Below, in pieces: positions 1 through 9,807 of a stretch of 64,000 nucleotides of DNA; position 1 is the stretch's first letter; each line of letters opens with the position of its first letter. Made by a program: the position numbers and the translations under genes. A model generated the notes under the pieces. The model made no database searches. It was not told the origin of the DNA and was given only the letters and a program-made list of their open reading frames with translations. This DNA comes from an uncultured Lachnospiraceae bacterium. GTDB lineage: Bacteria > Bacillota > Clostridia > Lachnospirales > Lachnospiraceae. The DNA lies in NCBI GenBank assembly GCA_944383545.1, contig CALWPY010000008.1:38178-102177 (forward strand). The letters run 5' to 3'.

Positions 1-68
1 TGTTCCAGACTGAATTTAATTCCCTTTACAATTAATTTTTCATCATCAACTACCAGAACTTTTTTCAT
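1..68 (-). CDS. Response regulator, N-terminal fragment
   Basis: Reading the complement from an ATG at 68 gives MKKVLVVDDEKLIVKGIKFS and then leaves the window. The hydrophobic strand followed by the DDE acidic pocket is the start of a CheY-like receiver domain, so this is the 5' end of a two-component response regulator. A good Shine-Dalgarno (GAGGTGAAA) sits just upstream at about 70-78, touching the stop of the ComEA-like gene, so the two are probably co-transcribed. Only about 22 codons are visible; the output domain cannot be judged. Confidence 0.85.
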   Translation of the reverse strand, partial: MKKVLVVDDEKLIVKGIKFSLE

Positions 69-77
69 ACTTTCACC

Positions 78-692
78 TCAAACGACGGTAACATAATCTT
101 TAATTTTATTAAAAATTCCTTCCTTAATCCCGTCTATATTCATTAATTCCTCAATACTGTCAAACCCGCTATTTTCATTACGGTAGTCTATAATAAGCTG
201 TGCCTTGCTTTCACCTATACCGGGGAGAGTCATAAGCTCCTCTTTGCCGGCAGTATTAATATTTACCTTACTGCTTTCAGAATTAATTTCTTTATCCGAA
301 CTTATATTATCTGATATCATGTCGGATTCGGTTATTTCATTTTCAAACGGAAAATATATTCTTTCTCCGTCTGTTACCTTTTCAGCAAGATTTATATAGC
401 CTGAAGCGGCACCCTCAGCATATCCTCCTGCGGCAAAAAGAGCCTCTTCTTTTCTGGCAGAAGCATCAAGGTAATACACTCCCTCATTTACTACTGCCCC
501 GCATACATACACACAGACGGATTCATTTTCCGTCTCATCCGTATACTGAATATCATCTTCCGAAACCGAACTGTCCTCCGCAGTTATTTCTTCTTTTGAA
601 TTGGTTATAATCAGTTCTTCACTTCCGCAACCTGTTATAAAAAAAGCAAGCACTGTAATTATAATATATATGATTAATGTTTTTATCCGCAA
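78..692 (-). CDS. ComEA-like lipoprotein with SLBB and helix-hairpin-helix DNA-binding domains
   Basis: The protein has a lipoprotein signal (short basic start, hydrophobic stretch, lipobox ITGC near residue 22), an acidic linker, an SLBB-type segment beginning VYVCGAVVNEGVYYL, and a C-terminal ComEA-type HhH pair (VNINTAGKEELMTLPGIGES). This is the extracellular DNA receptor layout of competence systems, although ComEA is usually held by a transmembrane helix rather than a lipid. I chose the TTG at 692 because it lies directly behind an AGGAGG and gives a clean signal peptide; a longer frame from an ATG at 728 exists but makes a poor start. No comEC gene is visible here, so DNA uptake is inferred from the family only. 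Confidence 0.8.
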   Translation of the reverse strand: MRIKTLIIYIIITVLAFFITGCGSEELIITNSKEEITAEDSSVSEDDIQYTDETENESVCVYVCGAVVNEGVYYLDASARKEEALFAAGGYAEGAASGYINLAEKVTDGERIYFPFENEITESDMISDNISSDKEINSESSKVNINTAGKEELMTLPGIGESKAQLIIDYRNENSGFDSIEELMNIDGIKEGIFNKIKDYVTVV

Positions 693-818
693 AACACCTC
701 CTGAGAAATGTATAATGCAGTGCATCACCGACTATATCCCCACACGATGAATTGCATATAAAAACACACATTATTATTTTAACGAATATTCAGGTAATTT
801 ACAAGTGATATTTACTTT

Positions 819-3680
819 TTATTTTTCCAAAAAAATCCTTACCTTTTCTTCATATAAAGAATCATGTCCATATATTTCAAGCGCCCTCTTATAGCTTTCA
901 AGTGCCTTTTCATTTTCACCCATATCCTCATAGATAAGACCTCTTACATACCATGCATGATGGTTTTCTTTAAATAACGCTAATTTTCCCCGGGGCTTTG
1001 CAAGAGCATCTGAAATTGCCTGAAGGGCTGTGTCGTATTCACCTAAACCGAGATAAACCTCTGCCTTTCTGATATAGGTATAATCATCATCTGCATCCTT
1101 TACCTGCTCTATCGCCATATCAATATATTTTTTATATTCAGGCTTGGTAATGTCATCAGTTTTACTGACTGCCATAAGATACGGTCCCAAAATGTAGGCG
1201 TCCATTTCAGTATCAAGCTCGATTGCCTTTAAAAACATTTCTTTTGCTTCTTCATACATTTCATGGTCAAGATAAATAAGTCCCATTGAGCGGTATATCA
1301 GATAATCATCAGGATTATTTTTTAATGCACGTAAAAAAGTCTTATATGCGTCGTCAATGCGCCCTTCATTTCCGTAATAACAGCATAAATTCCCGATTAA
1401 ATACTGAACGAGCGATTCACCCTTAAGTTCACTGATACAATTTTCCATAAATTCAACACAGGATGAAAAATTATTCATACGGATAAAAACTTCCGCATGG
1501 TCAATTACATAATTATCGTTTAGTCCAAATTCTTCTTCACATTCTGTATAGACATCCGATGCCTCTTTATACTTTTTCATGCAGCAAAGTGCTGCTGCCT
1601 TACCGGTATATGCACGTTTTCTGTAATTTGGTCTGTCAGATTCTTTAAGTACCTTTTCATATATAGAAATACTTTTTTCAAACTCTCCGAGAATATGATA
1701 TGTTCCCGCAATCCTGCACATGACATTTTTATTTCCCGGGTCACATTTTAATGTCTCCTGATAAAATACAAGGCTCTTTTGATAATCCCCAATCCAGCTG
1801 AGATTTGTGGCAAGCAGGCCATAAACGTCAAATATGTCTCTTAAATCAGACTCGCCCTTATTAACCCTTTCCAAAATTCCTAAAAGAACTTCATTTGATG
1901 CCTTATAATTCTCCTTAAGACCCATCATTCTTGCCCGCTGCAGTTCTATCTTATCGCTCTTTCCCTGAAGCGCATCAAAGCGTCCTATAACCCGTTCCAT
2001 ATCCTCTGCACTGTCCCAGTCCCAGAACATGGAAAGCATAAGGTCATAAGGCTCTACGGCATATGCATAAACCGAAAGAGCATGCTCACACGCATTTATT
2101 GACTGCTCATACTCGTCAAGCATATAAAAGCTTTTTGCCATATAAAGATATGCGTAAAAGTTATCTTTCTTTTTTAAGATGTCCTTACAGGCAGCAATAC
2201 TTCTCTGATACTTTCCACAATCATATTCAAGTACACAAAGTAATTCTTTAGCATTCTCCATCAAAGCATTTTCTTCTGACAATGCTTTTTCCAGATAAGG
2301 TCTCGCTTCATCATATTTTTTAAGCTTTATATAACATTCAGCAATAAAATAGCAGGCACTGTTACTATTAACATACCCATATCTCCATTTTTTACCTTCT
2401 CTTTTTTCAGGAGTATTTTCCAGTTCATCCTTCCATATAAAGAAGCATTCCAGTGCTTTTTCCGGTTCATCATTATAAAGAAGGTTTCTGCCTAGCAGAC
2501 CATAATACTTCCCTCTATTTTCATCTGAAGGCGTAAAATCATTTAATACATTTACAGCTTCGTCCAATAAATTATTTCTGTAATAGCACCATGCCAGTTT
2601 TATTTTTAGGTTATCATCATCAGGATTTTCAGAAATTTTATTAATAAGCTCTTCTTTAAGTCCGTCATTTGCCCTCATCATTTTTGTCATTGCCCATTCA
2701 TCAGAGCCATTTATGTCAAGCAGGTCCAAAAAAATATCCCTGGACTTTTCATATTCACCAACAGCATAGTAGTAATTACCCATTCTGCTTTTTACACTGT
2801 AATCCTCAGGCTCGAGCTCCTCTGCCTTACTGTAATGCTTTCCTGCCTCGGAATACGCATTCCTCAGCATTGCAAAATCTCCACAGGAAATCAGAATGTA
2901 ACTGTCTTCAGGATATTTTTTTAAGAGTGCTTCAGCCTGTCTCTGTATTTTTTCCATTTCATCAGAATGTTTTTCAACTCTCTCTTCTTTTGATTCAACC
3001 TTGGGACTTATTTCATGCAGATAATGCCAAAGCTTACAAACTTCCATATAGGGATGATAAATATTAAATCCTTCTATTTTCTCTATAAGTCTTTGTTCTT
3101 CATCTAAATCTGCTCCTCTGAGTGCATTGTCCAGTTCATAATATGTACTGATAAATTCTTCCACATCATCCGACGGATTATCAAAGAGTGCATAATTTAT
3201 TGTATCTTTATACGTGCTATTTGCGATTATAAAATCTATCAGTCTCTCCGGATATTTTTCTACAAACTCATCCCTGTTTTCCCTTATATCCAGATTTTCA
3301 GCAATCAGCTTAAATACATCATGTGGAAGGTAGTTTTTTTCCATAATAAATTCCAGCAAAACATTTTTTGCATAATCTGACGTATCAAGAGATATAAATT
3401 CATCCCTGTTTAATACTTTCTGCCACTCATCAGGATTAATACGCCTTCCAAAATCAGAATAAAGCTCAGAAAGATATTTTTTTAATTCATCCTCTTCCTC
3501 CTGTTCTTCTGTTTCTTCAGACTGAGCATAAGAAAGAGCCTCCTGATACGCATTTCTAAGCTGCATAAACCCCTCGGCATCATCTTCAGGATTAACCTTA
3601 ACAAGCAGGTTTCTGTATGCATTTTTAATTTTATCTATGTCTTTTGTCTTATCAATTCCGAGAACTTTCCACTTATCCAT
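819..3680 (-). CDS. Large TPR protein with J-domain-like N-terminus
   Basis: A 953-residue soluble protein. Residues 1-50 resemble a DnaJ domain (KWKVLGIDKTKDIDKIKNAY, then RNAYQEAL), but the HPD motif that activates DnaK is replaced by Asn30-Pro-Glu. From about residue 200 to the end the protein is mostly degenerate tetratricopeptide repeats (for example YLIYRSMGLIYLDHEMYEEA), which usually mediate protein-protein contacts. No signal peptide or membrane helix. The ATG follows GGAGGGG at a spacing of 11. It is followed by the comEA-like gene after about 130 bp. The role is unknown; a scaffold or co-chaperone-like adaptor is plausible. Confidence 0.8.
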   Translation of the reverse strand: MDKWKVLGIDKTKDIDKIKNAYRNLLVKVNPEDDAEGFMQLRNAYQEALSYAQSEETEEQEEEDELKKYLSELYSDFGRRINPDEWQKVLNRDEFISLDTSDYAKNVLLEFIMEKNYLPHDVFKLIAENLDIRENRDEFVEKYPERLIDFIIANSTYKDTINYALFDNPSDDVEEFISTYYELDNALRGADLDEEQRLIEKIEGFNIYHPYMEVCKLWHYLHEISPKVESKEERVEKHSDEMEKIQRQAEALLKKYPEDSYILISCGDFAMLRNAYSEAGKHYSKAEELEPEDYSVKSRMGNYYYAVGEYEKSRDIFLDLLDINGSDEWAMTKMMRANDGLKEELINKISENPDDDNLKIKLAWCYYRNNLLDEAVNVLNDFTPSDENRGKYYGLLGRNLLYNDEPEKALECFFIWKDELENTPEKREGKKWRYGYVNSNSACYFIAECYIKLKKYDEARPYLEKALSEENALMENAKELLCVLEYDCGKYQRSIAACKDILKKKDNFYAYLYMAKSFYMLDEYEQSINACEHALSVYAYAVEPYDLMLSMFWDWDSAEDMERVIGRFDALQGKSDKIELQRARMMGLKENYKASNEVLLGILERVNKGESDLRDIFDVYGLLATNLSWIGDYQKSLVFYQETLKCDPGNKNVMCRIAGTYHILGEFEKSISIYEKVLKESDRPNYRKRAYTGKAAALCCMKKYKEASDVYTECEEEFGLNDNYVIDHAEVFIRMNNFSSCVEFMENCISELKGESLVQYLIGNLCCYYGNEGRIDDAYKTFLRALKNNPDDYLIYRSMGLIYLDHEMYEEAKEMFLKAIELDTEMDAYILGPYLMAVSKTDDITKPEYKKYIDMAIEQVKDADDDYTYIRKAEVYLGLGEYDTALQAISDALAKPRGKLALFKENHHAWYVRGLIYEDMGENEKALESYKRALEIYGHDSLYEEKVRIFLEK

Positions 3681-3750
3681 AAATCAAATTTCCCCTCCAT
3701 TTTTTTATTTTCAAAAATAAAAAAGTACCGATATGTTTTTTGTAATCGTT

Positions 3751-4425
3751 TTAGTCTTCTATACTTTTAAGGACTTTAAATTTCTTTTTATCCGTCTCAA
3801 TCATCCCCTGTTTGCATAATTTGCCAATCTCAACAGATAACCCGCTTCTATCTACGCCAAGATAGTCCGCAAGTTCCTGACGATTAAATGGTATTTCAAA
3901 ACTGACACTGCCTTTTTTCTTCGCCTGTATCATAAGATATGTCATCAGCTTTTCTCTCGTTGTGCGCTTAGAAGTAATCTCTAATTTCTGATGAAATATA
4001 AGATTTTTCGTTGCCACAACCTTCATGAGGTTATAAATAATCTGCTGATGAAATCCACAGGAATTACTGCAGGAATTGTTAAGCCGCAAATAATCCATAA
4101 GCATTACCTCTGTATCTTCAACCGCAACCACATCTATGGGAATAGATTTTACGTCTGCACAGGCAAATGATTCCCCAAACAGTTCAGAAGGCTCAATATC
4201 AGCAACAATACTTCTGTTTCCAAAAAAATCAACTCGTATGACCTGGGCATAACCCGCCAGGACAATTCCAATATATCTTGCAGGGTCACCCTCTGCTATG
4301 ATTTTTTCTTTTTTGTGAAATTTAACTACCCTTGAGCCAAGACAATCGAGCATTGCAAAAAAATCGTTATCTGCAATCCCCTGAAACAACGGACACTTTC
4401 GCAATACATCAATATATTTTTTCAT
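3751..4425 (-). CDS. Crp/Fnr family transcription regulator
   Basis: About 224 residues from the ATG at 4425, which has GGAGGG five bases upstream. Residues 1-130 form a cyclic-nucleotide-binding-like beta-roll (LFQGIADNDFFAML, KKEKIIAEGDPARYIGIVLAG), followed by the dimerisation helix and a Crp-type winged helix with recognition helix NRQELADYLGVDRSGLSVEI near the C-terminus. A cysteine pair (SCSNSC) lies just before the dimerisation helix; whether it binds a cofactor is unknown. The cAMP-contacting signature is not evident, so the effector cannot be named. A strong promoter and a perfect palindrome in its leader suggest autoregulation. Confidence 0.88.
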   Translation of the reverse strand: MKKYIDVLRKCPLFQGIADNDFFAMLDCLGSRVVKFHKKEKIIAEGDPARYIGIVLAGYAQVIRVDFFGNRSIVADIEPSELFGESFACADVKSIPIDVVAVEDTEVMLMDYLRLNNSCSNSCGFHQQIIYNLMKVVATKNLIFHQKLEITSKRTTREKLMTYLMIQAKKKGSVSFEIPFNRQELADYLGVDRSGLSVEIGKLCKQGMIETDKKKFKVLKSIED

Positions 4426-4439
4426 ACAGCCCTCCGTTT

Positions 4440-4497
4440 GTTGAATTTTCAACATACTTTCGGATTTTATTGTATTATAATAGCTCAGGAAAGTCAA
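4440..4497 (-). promoter_or_regulatory. Promoter and palindromic operator of the Crp/Fnr gene
   Basis: On the minus strand TTGACT (4497-4492), a 17-base spacer and TACAAT (4474-4469) form a near-consensus sigma-A promoter. About ten bases past the expected start is a perfect palindrome, GTTGAA-TT-TTCAAC (4440-4453), just before the Shine-Dalgarno. Its place in the leader suits repression, and its arms resemble Fnr-family half sites, so autoregulation by the encoded protein is a reasonable inference. Confidence 0.65.
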
Positions 4498-4538
4498 TGA
4501 ACTACGTATAAATACTTAAATATGAAAAATCTTTCGAT

Positions 4539-4979
4539 TTACTTTTCCCACTTAAATATTATAAACCCTGCCACTGCAAGTATTATTCCTATCAGCTTAT
4601 GCCACTCAAAGCTTACCTTTTCCACTTCAAACCATCCGAAAAGCTCGATTAAATATGCAATGATAAGCTGTGAAATTACTATTGCCAGTACCGCCTTTGC
4701 AGGTCCGAGAGATGACATGGCACTGATTACCGACCATGTTATAAATGCTCCTATTACACCGCCAAGTAACATGTATTTGTTATCTACCTTTAAAAGACTT
4801 AAGACAGGCGCATTATTTCTTTCAAATATAAGCCACAGTGCAAGACATACGATAAAACCTGTAATCTGTACCCATGCCGCAGTGAGCCACATACCTGTCT
4901 GTTTTGTAATTCCTGTGTTAAATACTCCCTGAACACTCATCAGTGCGCCGGAAAGAAGTGCAATTAATAAACCCCACAT
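4539..4979 (-). CDS. Small DMT-superfamily membrane transporter (YdcZ/DUF606 type)
   Basis: A 146-residue, very hydrophobic protein with about five membrane helices (start MWGLLIALLSGALMSVQGVF, end LIGIILAVAGFIIFKWE). Length and the opening motif GALMSVQGVFNTGITKQTG match the YdcZ/DUF606 branch of the drug/metabolite transporter superfamily, half-size proteins that act as dimers. The substrate is unknown. The ATG follows an AGGAG. It stands alone between the Crp/Fnr promoter and argB, so co-regulation with either is not shown. Confidence 0.8.
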   Translation of the reverse strand: MWGLLIALLSGALMSVQGVFNTGITKQTGMWLTAAWVQITGFIVCLALWLIFERNNAPVLSLLKVDNKYMLLGGVIGAFITWSVISAMSSLGPAKAVLAIVISQLIIAYLIELFGWFEVEKVSFEWHKLIGIILAVAGFIIFKWEK

Positions 4980-5082
4980 ATACGCATTCTCCTGTTATAC
5001 TTTGATGAATTTAAGCATTCCAATATGCTTAATAATATTTTGCGCCATGTGGGGTTTATTATTCATTTTTTTAAGTTTTATT

Positions 5083-5970
5083 TTAAAATAATGACTCCTT
5101 CAAAATAGCCGTACCGATACCCTTTTCGGTGAAGAACTCAAGTAAGAGACAGTGCTCAACACGTCCGTCGAGGATATGCACTCTGGAAACTCCGTTTTTC
5201 ATTGCCTCGATACAGTTTGTGAGCTTAGGAAGCATACCGCCGCCTACAACACCCTTATCTATAAATTCCTGTGCCTCATGTATATCCATCTCAGAAATAA
5301 GAGTTTTCTTATTTGCAGGGTCGATGAATACGCCTTCGATATCCGTAAGGAATACCAGCTTTTCTGCCTGTATTGCGGTTGCAACGGCACACGCTGCGTC
5401 ATCTGCATTTATATTATAGCCGTGGAAGTCGTCTCCGATTCCGATAGGTGCTATTACAGGAATAAAGTCATTGTCTATCAGGGTATCAAGAATCTTACTG
5501 TCTGATGCCACAACTTCTCCTACATAGCCTATATCCTTTCCACCCGGCATCTTCTTATTTACATGAAGAAGTCCTGCGTCCTTTCCGCTTATTCCTACCG
5601 CCTTTAATCCCAATTTTTCCATCATTGTAACAAGGCTCTTATTTACCTTTGAAAGCACCATTTCGGCAACCTCAAGAGTTTCTTCATCAGTTACACGCAG
5701 TCCGTTTATAAACTCTGATTCCTTTCCGAATTTACCCAGCCATTTATTTATTTCCTTTCCGCCGCCGTGTACAATAATGGGCTTAAGTCCGACCAGCTTA
5801 AGGAGTGCCACGTCTTTTATTACGTTATACTTTAAGTTTTCATCAAGCATTGCACTTCCGCCGTATTTTACTACTATTTTTGAGCCGTTGAAACGCTGTA
5901 TGTAAGGAAGCGCCTCAATCAGAGTCTGCGCCTTGGCAAGAATCTGTTCCATTGAATCATTATTTGTCAT
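5083..5970 (-). CDS. argB: Acetylglutamate kinase
   Basis: Phosphorylates N-acetylglutamate, the second step of arginine synthesis, in the cytoplasm. At 295 residues it has the usual length. Visible family motifs are KYGGSAM near the N-terminus (phosphate-binding Lys), [10 protein letters not shown] near residue 70, the [12 protein letters not shown] segment and VGGGMLPKL near the C-terminus. Third gene of argC-argJ-argB, starting 20 bp after argJ. The usual next gene argD does not follow; a divergent-looking intergenic region and a transporter gene come next. Confidence 0.96.
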   Translation of the reverse strand: MTNNDSMEQILAKAQTLIEALPYIQRFNGSKIVVKYGGSAMLDENLKYNVIKDVALLKLVGLKPIIVHGGGKEINKWLGKFGKESEFINGLRVTDEETLEVAEMVLSKVNKSLVTMMEKLGLKAVGISGKDAGLLHVNKKMPGGKDIGYVGEVVASDSKILDTLIDNDFIPVIAPIGIGDDFHGYNINADDAACAVATAIQAEKLVFLTDIEGVFIDPANKKTLISEMDIHEAQEFIDKGVVGGGMLPKLTNCIEAMKNGVSRVHILDGRVEHCLLLEFFTEKGIGTAILKESLF

Positions 5971-5990
5971 TTTATTATTTCCTCCTGTTT

Positions 5991-7223
5991 TTATGAACGG
6001 TAATCCGCATTAATTTTTACATAATCATATGTTAAATCACAGCCCCATGCAACGGCTGACTCATTTCCTGATTTGATGTCAATAAATGCTTTTATAAAAT
6101 CAGGTGAAAGTATTTCAAGTGCCTTTTCTTCGCTGAAGTCTGTTGCCATTCCGTTTTCAACAAGCTTTATTTCTCCATTTGCACTCATCATTGTAATATC
6201 TACTTTGAGAGGGTCAAATTCAGCTCCCGAATATCCCATTGCACATAAAATTCTTCCCCAGTTTGCATCTTTTCCGTATATTGCACACTTTGTAAGATTA
6301 GATGTAATAACGGATTTTGCCAAAACCTTTGCAGTTTCATAATCAGGTGCACCTGCTACCTCTGCCTCAAAAAGTCTGGTTGCTCCCTCACCGTCTCCGG
6401 CTATCTGCTTTGCAAGATATGTGGTAACTACGCTTAAGGCCTCTTTAAATACAGTATAATCCTCGTTTTCCGAATCAATCTTTTCATTGCCTGCCATGCC
6501 GTTTGCAAGAAGAAGAACGGTATCATTTGTAGATGTATCTCCGTCAACTGAAACCATATTAAAAGTCTTATCCACATTTTCTTTAAGTGCCTTAAGCATT
6601 AACTCATACTCTATATCTGCATCAGTTGTGATAAATCCAAGCATTGTTCCCATGTTTGGATGAATCATTCCTGAGCCCTTGCACATTGCACCCATTTTTA
6701 CGGTTTTTCCGCCTAAGGAAAACTCAACTGCTATTTCCTTCTTATGTGTATCTGTTGTAAGTATCGCCTCAGAAGCATCTATTGCAGCTTCCCTGCTAAA
6801 AGAAAGTGCATCTTTAAGCAAATCCACACCATTCTTTATTTTGTCCATAGGGAGTCTGAATCCAATAACTCCTGTTGATGCAACGAGGACATTTTCTGCC
6901 GGAAGCCCAAGCTTTTCTCCTGCGTATTCTGCCGTACTTTTTGCATCCTCATAACCTGCATCTCCTGTGCAGGCATTTGCAATGCCTGAATTTATTACTA
7001 CAGCCTGCGCTTTTTTTACATCATACACAATCTTTTTATCCCAGAGTACAGGTGCGGCTTTTACTACATTTTTTGTAAATGTACCGGCGCATACAGCATT
7101 CTTTTCACTGTATATCATCGCCATGTCTTTATTTGTTTTTCCTTCTTTTATACCTGCACGAAGTCCTGCTGCCTTAAATCCCGAAGGCGCAGTAACTCCG
7201 CCGTCTATAACCTTTATATCCAT
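5991..7223 (-). CDS. argJ: Bifunctional ornithine acetyltransferase / N-acetylglutamate synthase
   Basis: Transfers the acetyl group from N-acetylornithine to glutamate, recycling it in arginine synthesis. 410 residues, normal for the family. The self-cleavage site is recognisable as [10 protein letters not shown], with Thr193 as the expected new N-terminal nucleophile; the residue before it is Gly where many family members have Ala. KGSGMIHP just before is also family-typical. It starts 15 bp after argC and precedes argB, forming one transcription unit. Whether it is bifunctional or only an ornithine acetyltransferase cannot be told from sequence alone; no argA is seen here. Confidence 0.95.
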   Translation of the reverse strand: MDIKVIDGGVTAPSGFKAAGLRAGIKEGKTNKDMAMIYSEKNAVCAGTFTKNVVKAAPVLWDKKIVYDVKKAQAVVINSGIANACTGDAGYEDAKSTAEYAGEKLGLPAENVLVASTGVIGFRLPMDKIKNGVDLLKDALSFSREAAIDASEAILTTDTHKKEIAVEFSLGGKTVKMGAMCKGSGMIHPNMGTMLGFITTDADIEYELMLKALKENVDKTFNMVSVDGDTSTNDTVLLLANGMAGNEKIDSENEDYTVFKEALSVVTTYLAKQIAGDGEGATRLFEAEVAGAPDYETAKVLAKSVITSNLTKCAIYGKDANWGRILCAMGYSGAEFDPLKVDITMMSANGEIKLVENGMATDFSEEKALEILSPDFIKAFIDIKSGNESAVAWGCDLTYDYVKINADYRS

Positions 7224-7238
7224 ATTTAAGTCCTTTCC

Positions 7239-8279
7239 CTATGGAAACATCGGAGGCATCTTAAGTCCCTCTGTTTCATCAAATCCTGATACAATATTCA
7301 TGTTCTGTACCGCCTGTCCTGCGGCACCTTTTACAAGATTGTCAAGAGCCCCCATTACAACTATTCTGTTTGTTCTCTTATCAAGTACAAATCCGATATC
7401 AGTATAGTTGCTTCCCTCAACAAATCTGGTTTCAGGACATGTGCCCTGCTTTAAGAGCCTTATAAATCTCTCATTTCCGTAATATTTCTCATAAATTGCC
7501 CTTACATCACTTTCCGTAACATCTTTCTTAAGTGAAGCATATGCAGTCACAAGAATCCCCCTATTCATAGGCACTAAATGAGGCGTAAAATTGATTGTTA
7601 TAGGGGAGCCGTTTGCAATTCCAAGCTGCTCCTCAATTTCAGGAGTGTGTCTGTGGGTTGTAACTCCGTATGCTTTCATGCTCTCATTTACTTCACAAAA
7701 AAGATTTGCAACCTTTGCACCTCTTCCTGCACCTGATGTACCTGATTTTGCATCAACAATTATCGTATTTGCATCTATAATCTGCTCTTTTACAAGAGGA
7801 TAAAGTGAAAGTATTGAGCACGTTGTATAACAGCCCGGATTAGCAATAAGCCTTGCCCCTCGTATATCCTCTCTGTTTATCTCACAAAGTCCGTACACAG
7901 CTTCATCAATATACTGAGGGCTTTTATGCTCTATTTTATACCATTTTTCATATACAGAAACATCCTTTAGTCTGAAATCCGCACTTAAATCAATAACCTT
8001 ACACCTTTCAAGTATTTCTTCATTTATAAGAGAGGCACACAGTCCCTGCGGAGTAGCAGTAAATATTACATCCGCTTTCTTTGAAAGCTCATCCATGTTA
8101 TCGTCCATACACTTAGCATCGACAATCTCGAAAAGATTTCCGTAAACCTCACTGTAATCTTTATCTATGTAACTTCTCGAGCCGTACCATACGATTTCTG
8201 CTTCCTTATGTCCTAAAAGAAGTCGTACAAGCTCCTGTCCCGCATACCCTGTTGCGCCTATTATACCGACCTTAACCAT
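7239..8279 (-). CDS. argC: N-acetyl-gamma-glutamyl-phosphate reductase
   Basis: Reduces N-acetylglutamyl phosphate to the semialdehyde with NADPH, step three of arginine synthesis. 346 residues, full length. The Rossmann motif GATGYAGQEL is at residues 8-17 and the catalytic Cys150 lies in NPGCYTTCS. The ATG has AGGAGG upstream. First gene of the argCJB unit; its promoter faces argG and the shared region carries ARG boxes, so repression by ArgR in the presence of arginine is expected. Confidence 0.96.
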   Translation of the reverse strand: MVKVGIIGATGYAGQELVRLLLGHKEAEIVWYGSRSYIDKDYSEVYGNLFEIVDAKCMDDNMDELSKKADVIFTATPQGLCASLINEEILERCKVIDLSADFRLKDVSVYEKWYKIEHKSPQYIDEAVYGLCEINREDIRGARLIANPGCYTTCSILSLYPLVKEQIIDANTIIVDAKSGTSGAGRGAKVANLFCEVNESMKAYGVTTHRHTPEIEEQLGIANGSPITINFTPHLVPMNRGILVTAYASLKKDVTESDVRAIYEKYYGNERFIRLLKQGTCPETRFVEGSNYTDIGFVLDKRTNRIVVMGALDNLVKGAAGQAVQNMNIVSGFDETEGLKMPPMFP

Positions 8280-8327
8280 ATAAGCCTCCTATTGTATATT
8301 ACTAAATAAAGTATATCACTGTATGGG

Positions 8328-8356
8328 ATTATAACGCTCATTACTTCAATATGCAA
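8328..8356 (-). promoter_or_regulatory. argCJB promoter
   Basis: On the minus strand TTGCAT (8356-8351), 17-base spacer, TATAAT (8333-8328), about 50 bp before the argC start. The -35 lies in the decamer TTGCATATTG, which also occurs at the argG -35. Confidence 0.7.
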
Positions 8357-8375
8357 GCTCTTTTTATATTTTTTG

Positions 8376-8409
8376 TATATTTTATGTATATTTTGCATAT
8401 TTATTCATT
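8376..8409. promoter_or_regulatory. ARG boxes (ArgR/AhrC operator) between argC and argG
   Basis: TTTGCATATTTATTCATT at 8392-8409 matches the ARG box consensus TNTGNATWWWWATNCANA at all but one defined position. An overlapping weaker copy (TATGTATATTTTGCATA) lies just left of it. The position midway between the two divergent promoters fits a shared operator for a hexameric ArgR; no argR gene is in the window. Confidence 0.65.
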
Positions 8410-8436
8410 TTTATTCCATTTTTTCTATGAAAGGCA

Positions 8437-8465
8437 TTGCATATTGTAAGATTTTATTATATAGT
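8437..8465 (+). promoter_or_regulatory. argG promoter
   Basis: TTGCAT (8437-8442), 17-base spacer, TATAGT (8460-8465), with AGGAGGA at 8491-8497 before the ATG at 8505. The -35 again forms TTGCATATTG, a half ARG-box-like sequence. Confidence 0.65.
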
Positions 8466-8504
8466 AATTAAATAAAAAGAAAAACTGTTCAGGAGGAAAT
8501 TGAG

Positions 8505-9722
8505 ATGAAGGAAAAAGTTGTTCTTGCCTATTCAGGCGGACTTGATACAACTGCCATTATTCCATGGTTAAAGGAAAATTATAATTATGATGTAATCTGC
8601 GCCTGCATCGACGTAGGTCAGGAAAGCGAGCTTGACGGACTTGAAGAAAGAGCCAAGTATTCAGGAGCAGAGAAATTATATATCGTAGATGTTGTTGATG
8701 AATTTTGTGATGAATACATCATGCCTGCAGTTGAGGCAAATGCCGTATACGAGAACAAATATCTCCTCGGAACTTCTTTTGCAAGACCACTTATTGCAAA
8801 GAAGCTGGTTGAGATTGCAAGAAAAGAAGGCGCTACTGCCATTTGTCACGGTGCAACCGGAAAGGGTAATGACCAGGTACGTTTTGAGCTTTCAATCAAG
8901 GCACTTGCACCTGATATTAAAATAATAGCTGCTTGGCGTCAGCCTGAATGGACAATGGATTCCCGTGAGTCAGAAATCGAATACTGCAAGGCTCATGGTA
9001 TTGAGCTTCCGTTTGACGCATCACAGTCTTACAGCCGTGACAGAAACATCTGGCACATAAGCCACGAGGGACTTGAACTTGAGGATCCTGCTAACGAGCC
9101 TGATTATGAACATCTGCTTGTTCTTGGTACATATCCTGAAAAAGCACCTGATGAAGCTGAATATGTAACAATGACATTTGAAAAGGGTATACCTACTTCA
9201 GTAAACGGTGAAAAGATGAAGGTTTCAGATATCATACGTACATTAAACAAGCTTGGCGGAAAGCACGGAATCGGTATTGTTGATATAGTAGAAAACAGAG
9301 TTGTAGGAATGAAATCCCGTGGTGTATATGAAACACCGGGCGGAACAATCCTTATGGAAGCTCATATGCAGCTTGAGGAACTCATTCTTGACAGAGACAC
9401 ATTAGATTACAAAAAACTTGTAAGTGTTAAATTTGCGGACCTTATTTATGAAGGAAAGTGGTTTTGCCCACTTCGTGAGGCTCTTCAGGCATTTATTGAA
9501 AAGACTCAGGAGCGCGTTACAGGTGAAGTTAAGTTTAAGCTTTACAAGGGTAACATCATAAAGGCAGGTACAACTTCTCCATATTCACTCTATTCAGAGT
9601 CTATCGCAAGCTTTACAACAGGCGACCTCTACGACCACAAGGACGCTGAAGGATTTATCAATCTCTTCGGACTTCCAATGAAGGTGCGTGCAATGCTTGA
9701 CCAGGAGAGAGAAAGTAAATAA
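8505..9722 (+). CDS. argG: Argininosuccinate synthase
   Basis: Joins citrulline and aspartate using ATP to give argininosuccinate, the penultimate step of arginine synthesis. 405 residues, full length. The N-terminal PP-loop [15 protein letters not shown] (SGGLDT at residues 10-15) and the citrulline/aspartate-binding [13 protein letters not shown] segment are present. It is divergent from argCJB with shared ARG boxes and ends at a strong terminator. argH does not follow, so the last step must be coded elsewhere. Confidence 0.97.
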   Translation: MKEKVVLAYSGGLDTTAIIPWLKENYNYDVICACIDVGQESELDGLEERAKYSGAEKLYIVDVVDEFCDEYIMPAVEANAVYENKYLLGTSFARPLIAKKLVEIARKEGATAICHGATGKGNDQVRFELSIKALAPDIKIIAAWRQPEWTMDSRESEIEYCKAHGIELPFDASQSYSRDRNIWHISHEGLELEDPANEPDYEHLLVLGTYPEKAPDEAEYVTMTFEKGIPTSVNGEKMKVSDIIRTLNKLGGKHGIGIVDIVENRVVGMKSRGVYETPGGTILMEAHMQLEELILDRDTLDYKKLVSVKFADLIYEGKWFCPLREALQAFIEKTQERVTGEVKFKLYKGNIIKAGTTSPYSLYSESIASFTTGDLYDHKDAEGFINLFGLPMKVRAMLDQERESK

Positions 9723-9748
9723 TCTGACTGATATATTACAGAATGCAA

Positions 9749-9783
9749 AAAGGCTTTGACCAACCGGTCAAGGCCTTTTTTAT
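9749..9783 (+). terminator. argG terminator
   Basis: The inverted repeat AAGGCTTTGACC / GGTCAAGGCCTT with an AACC loop is followed by a T run, 27 bp after the argG stop: a classic Rho-independent terminator. Confidence 0.88.
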
Positions 9784-9807
9784 TAATCAATCATGCAATT
9801 TAGTACA

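Noticed and set aside
5014-5031. AAGCAT-N6-ATGCTT hairpin after argB
   Set aside because: Short stem and no T run in either direction; not enough for a terminator call.
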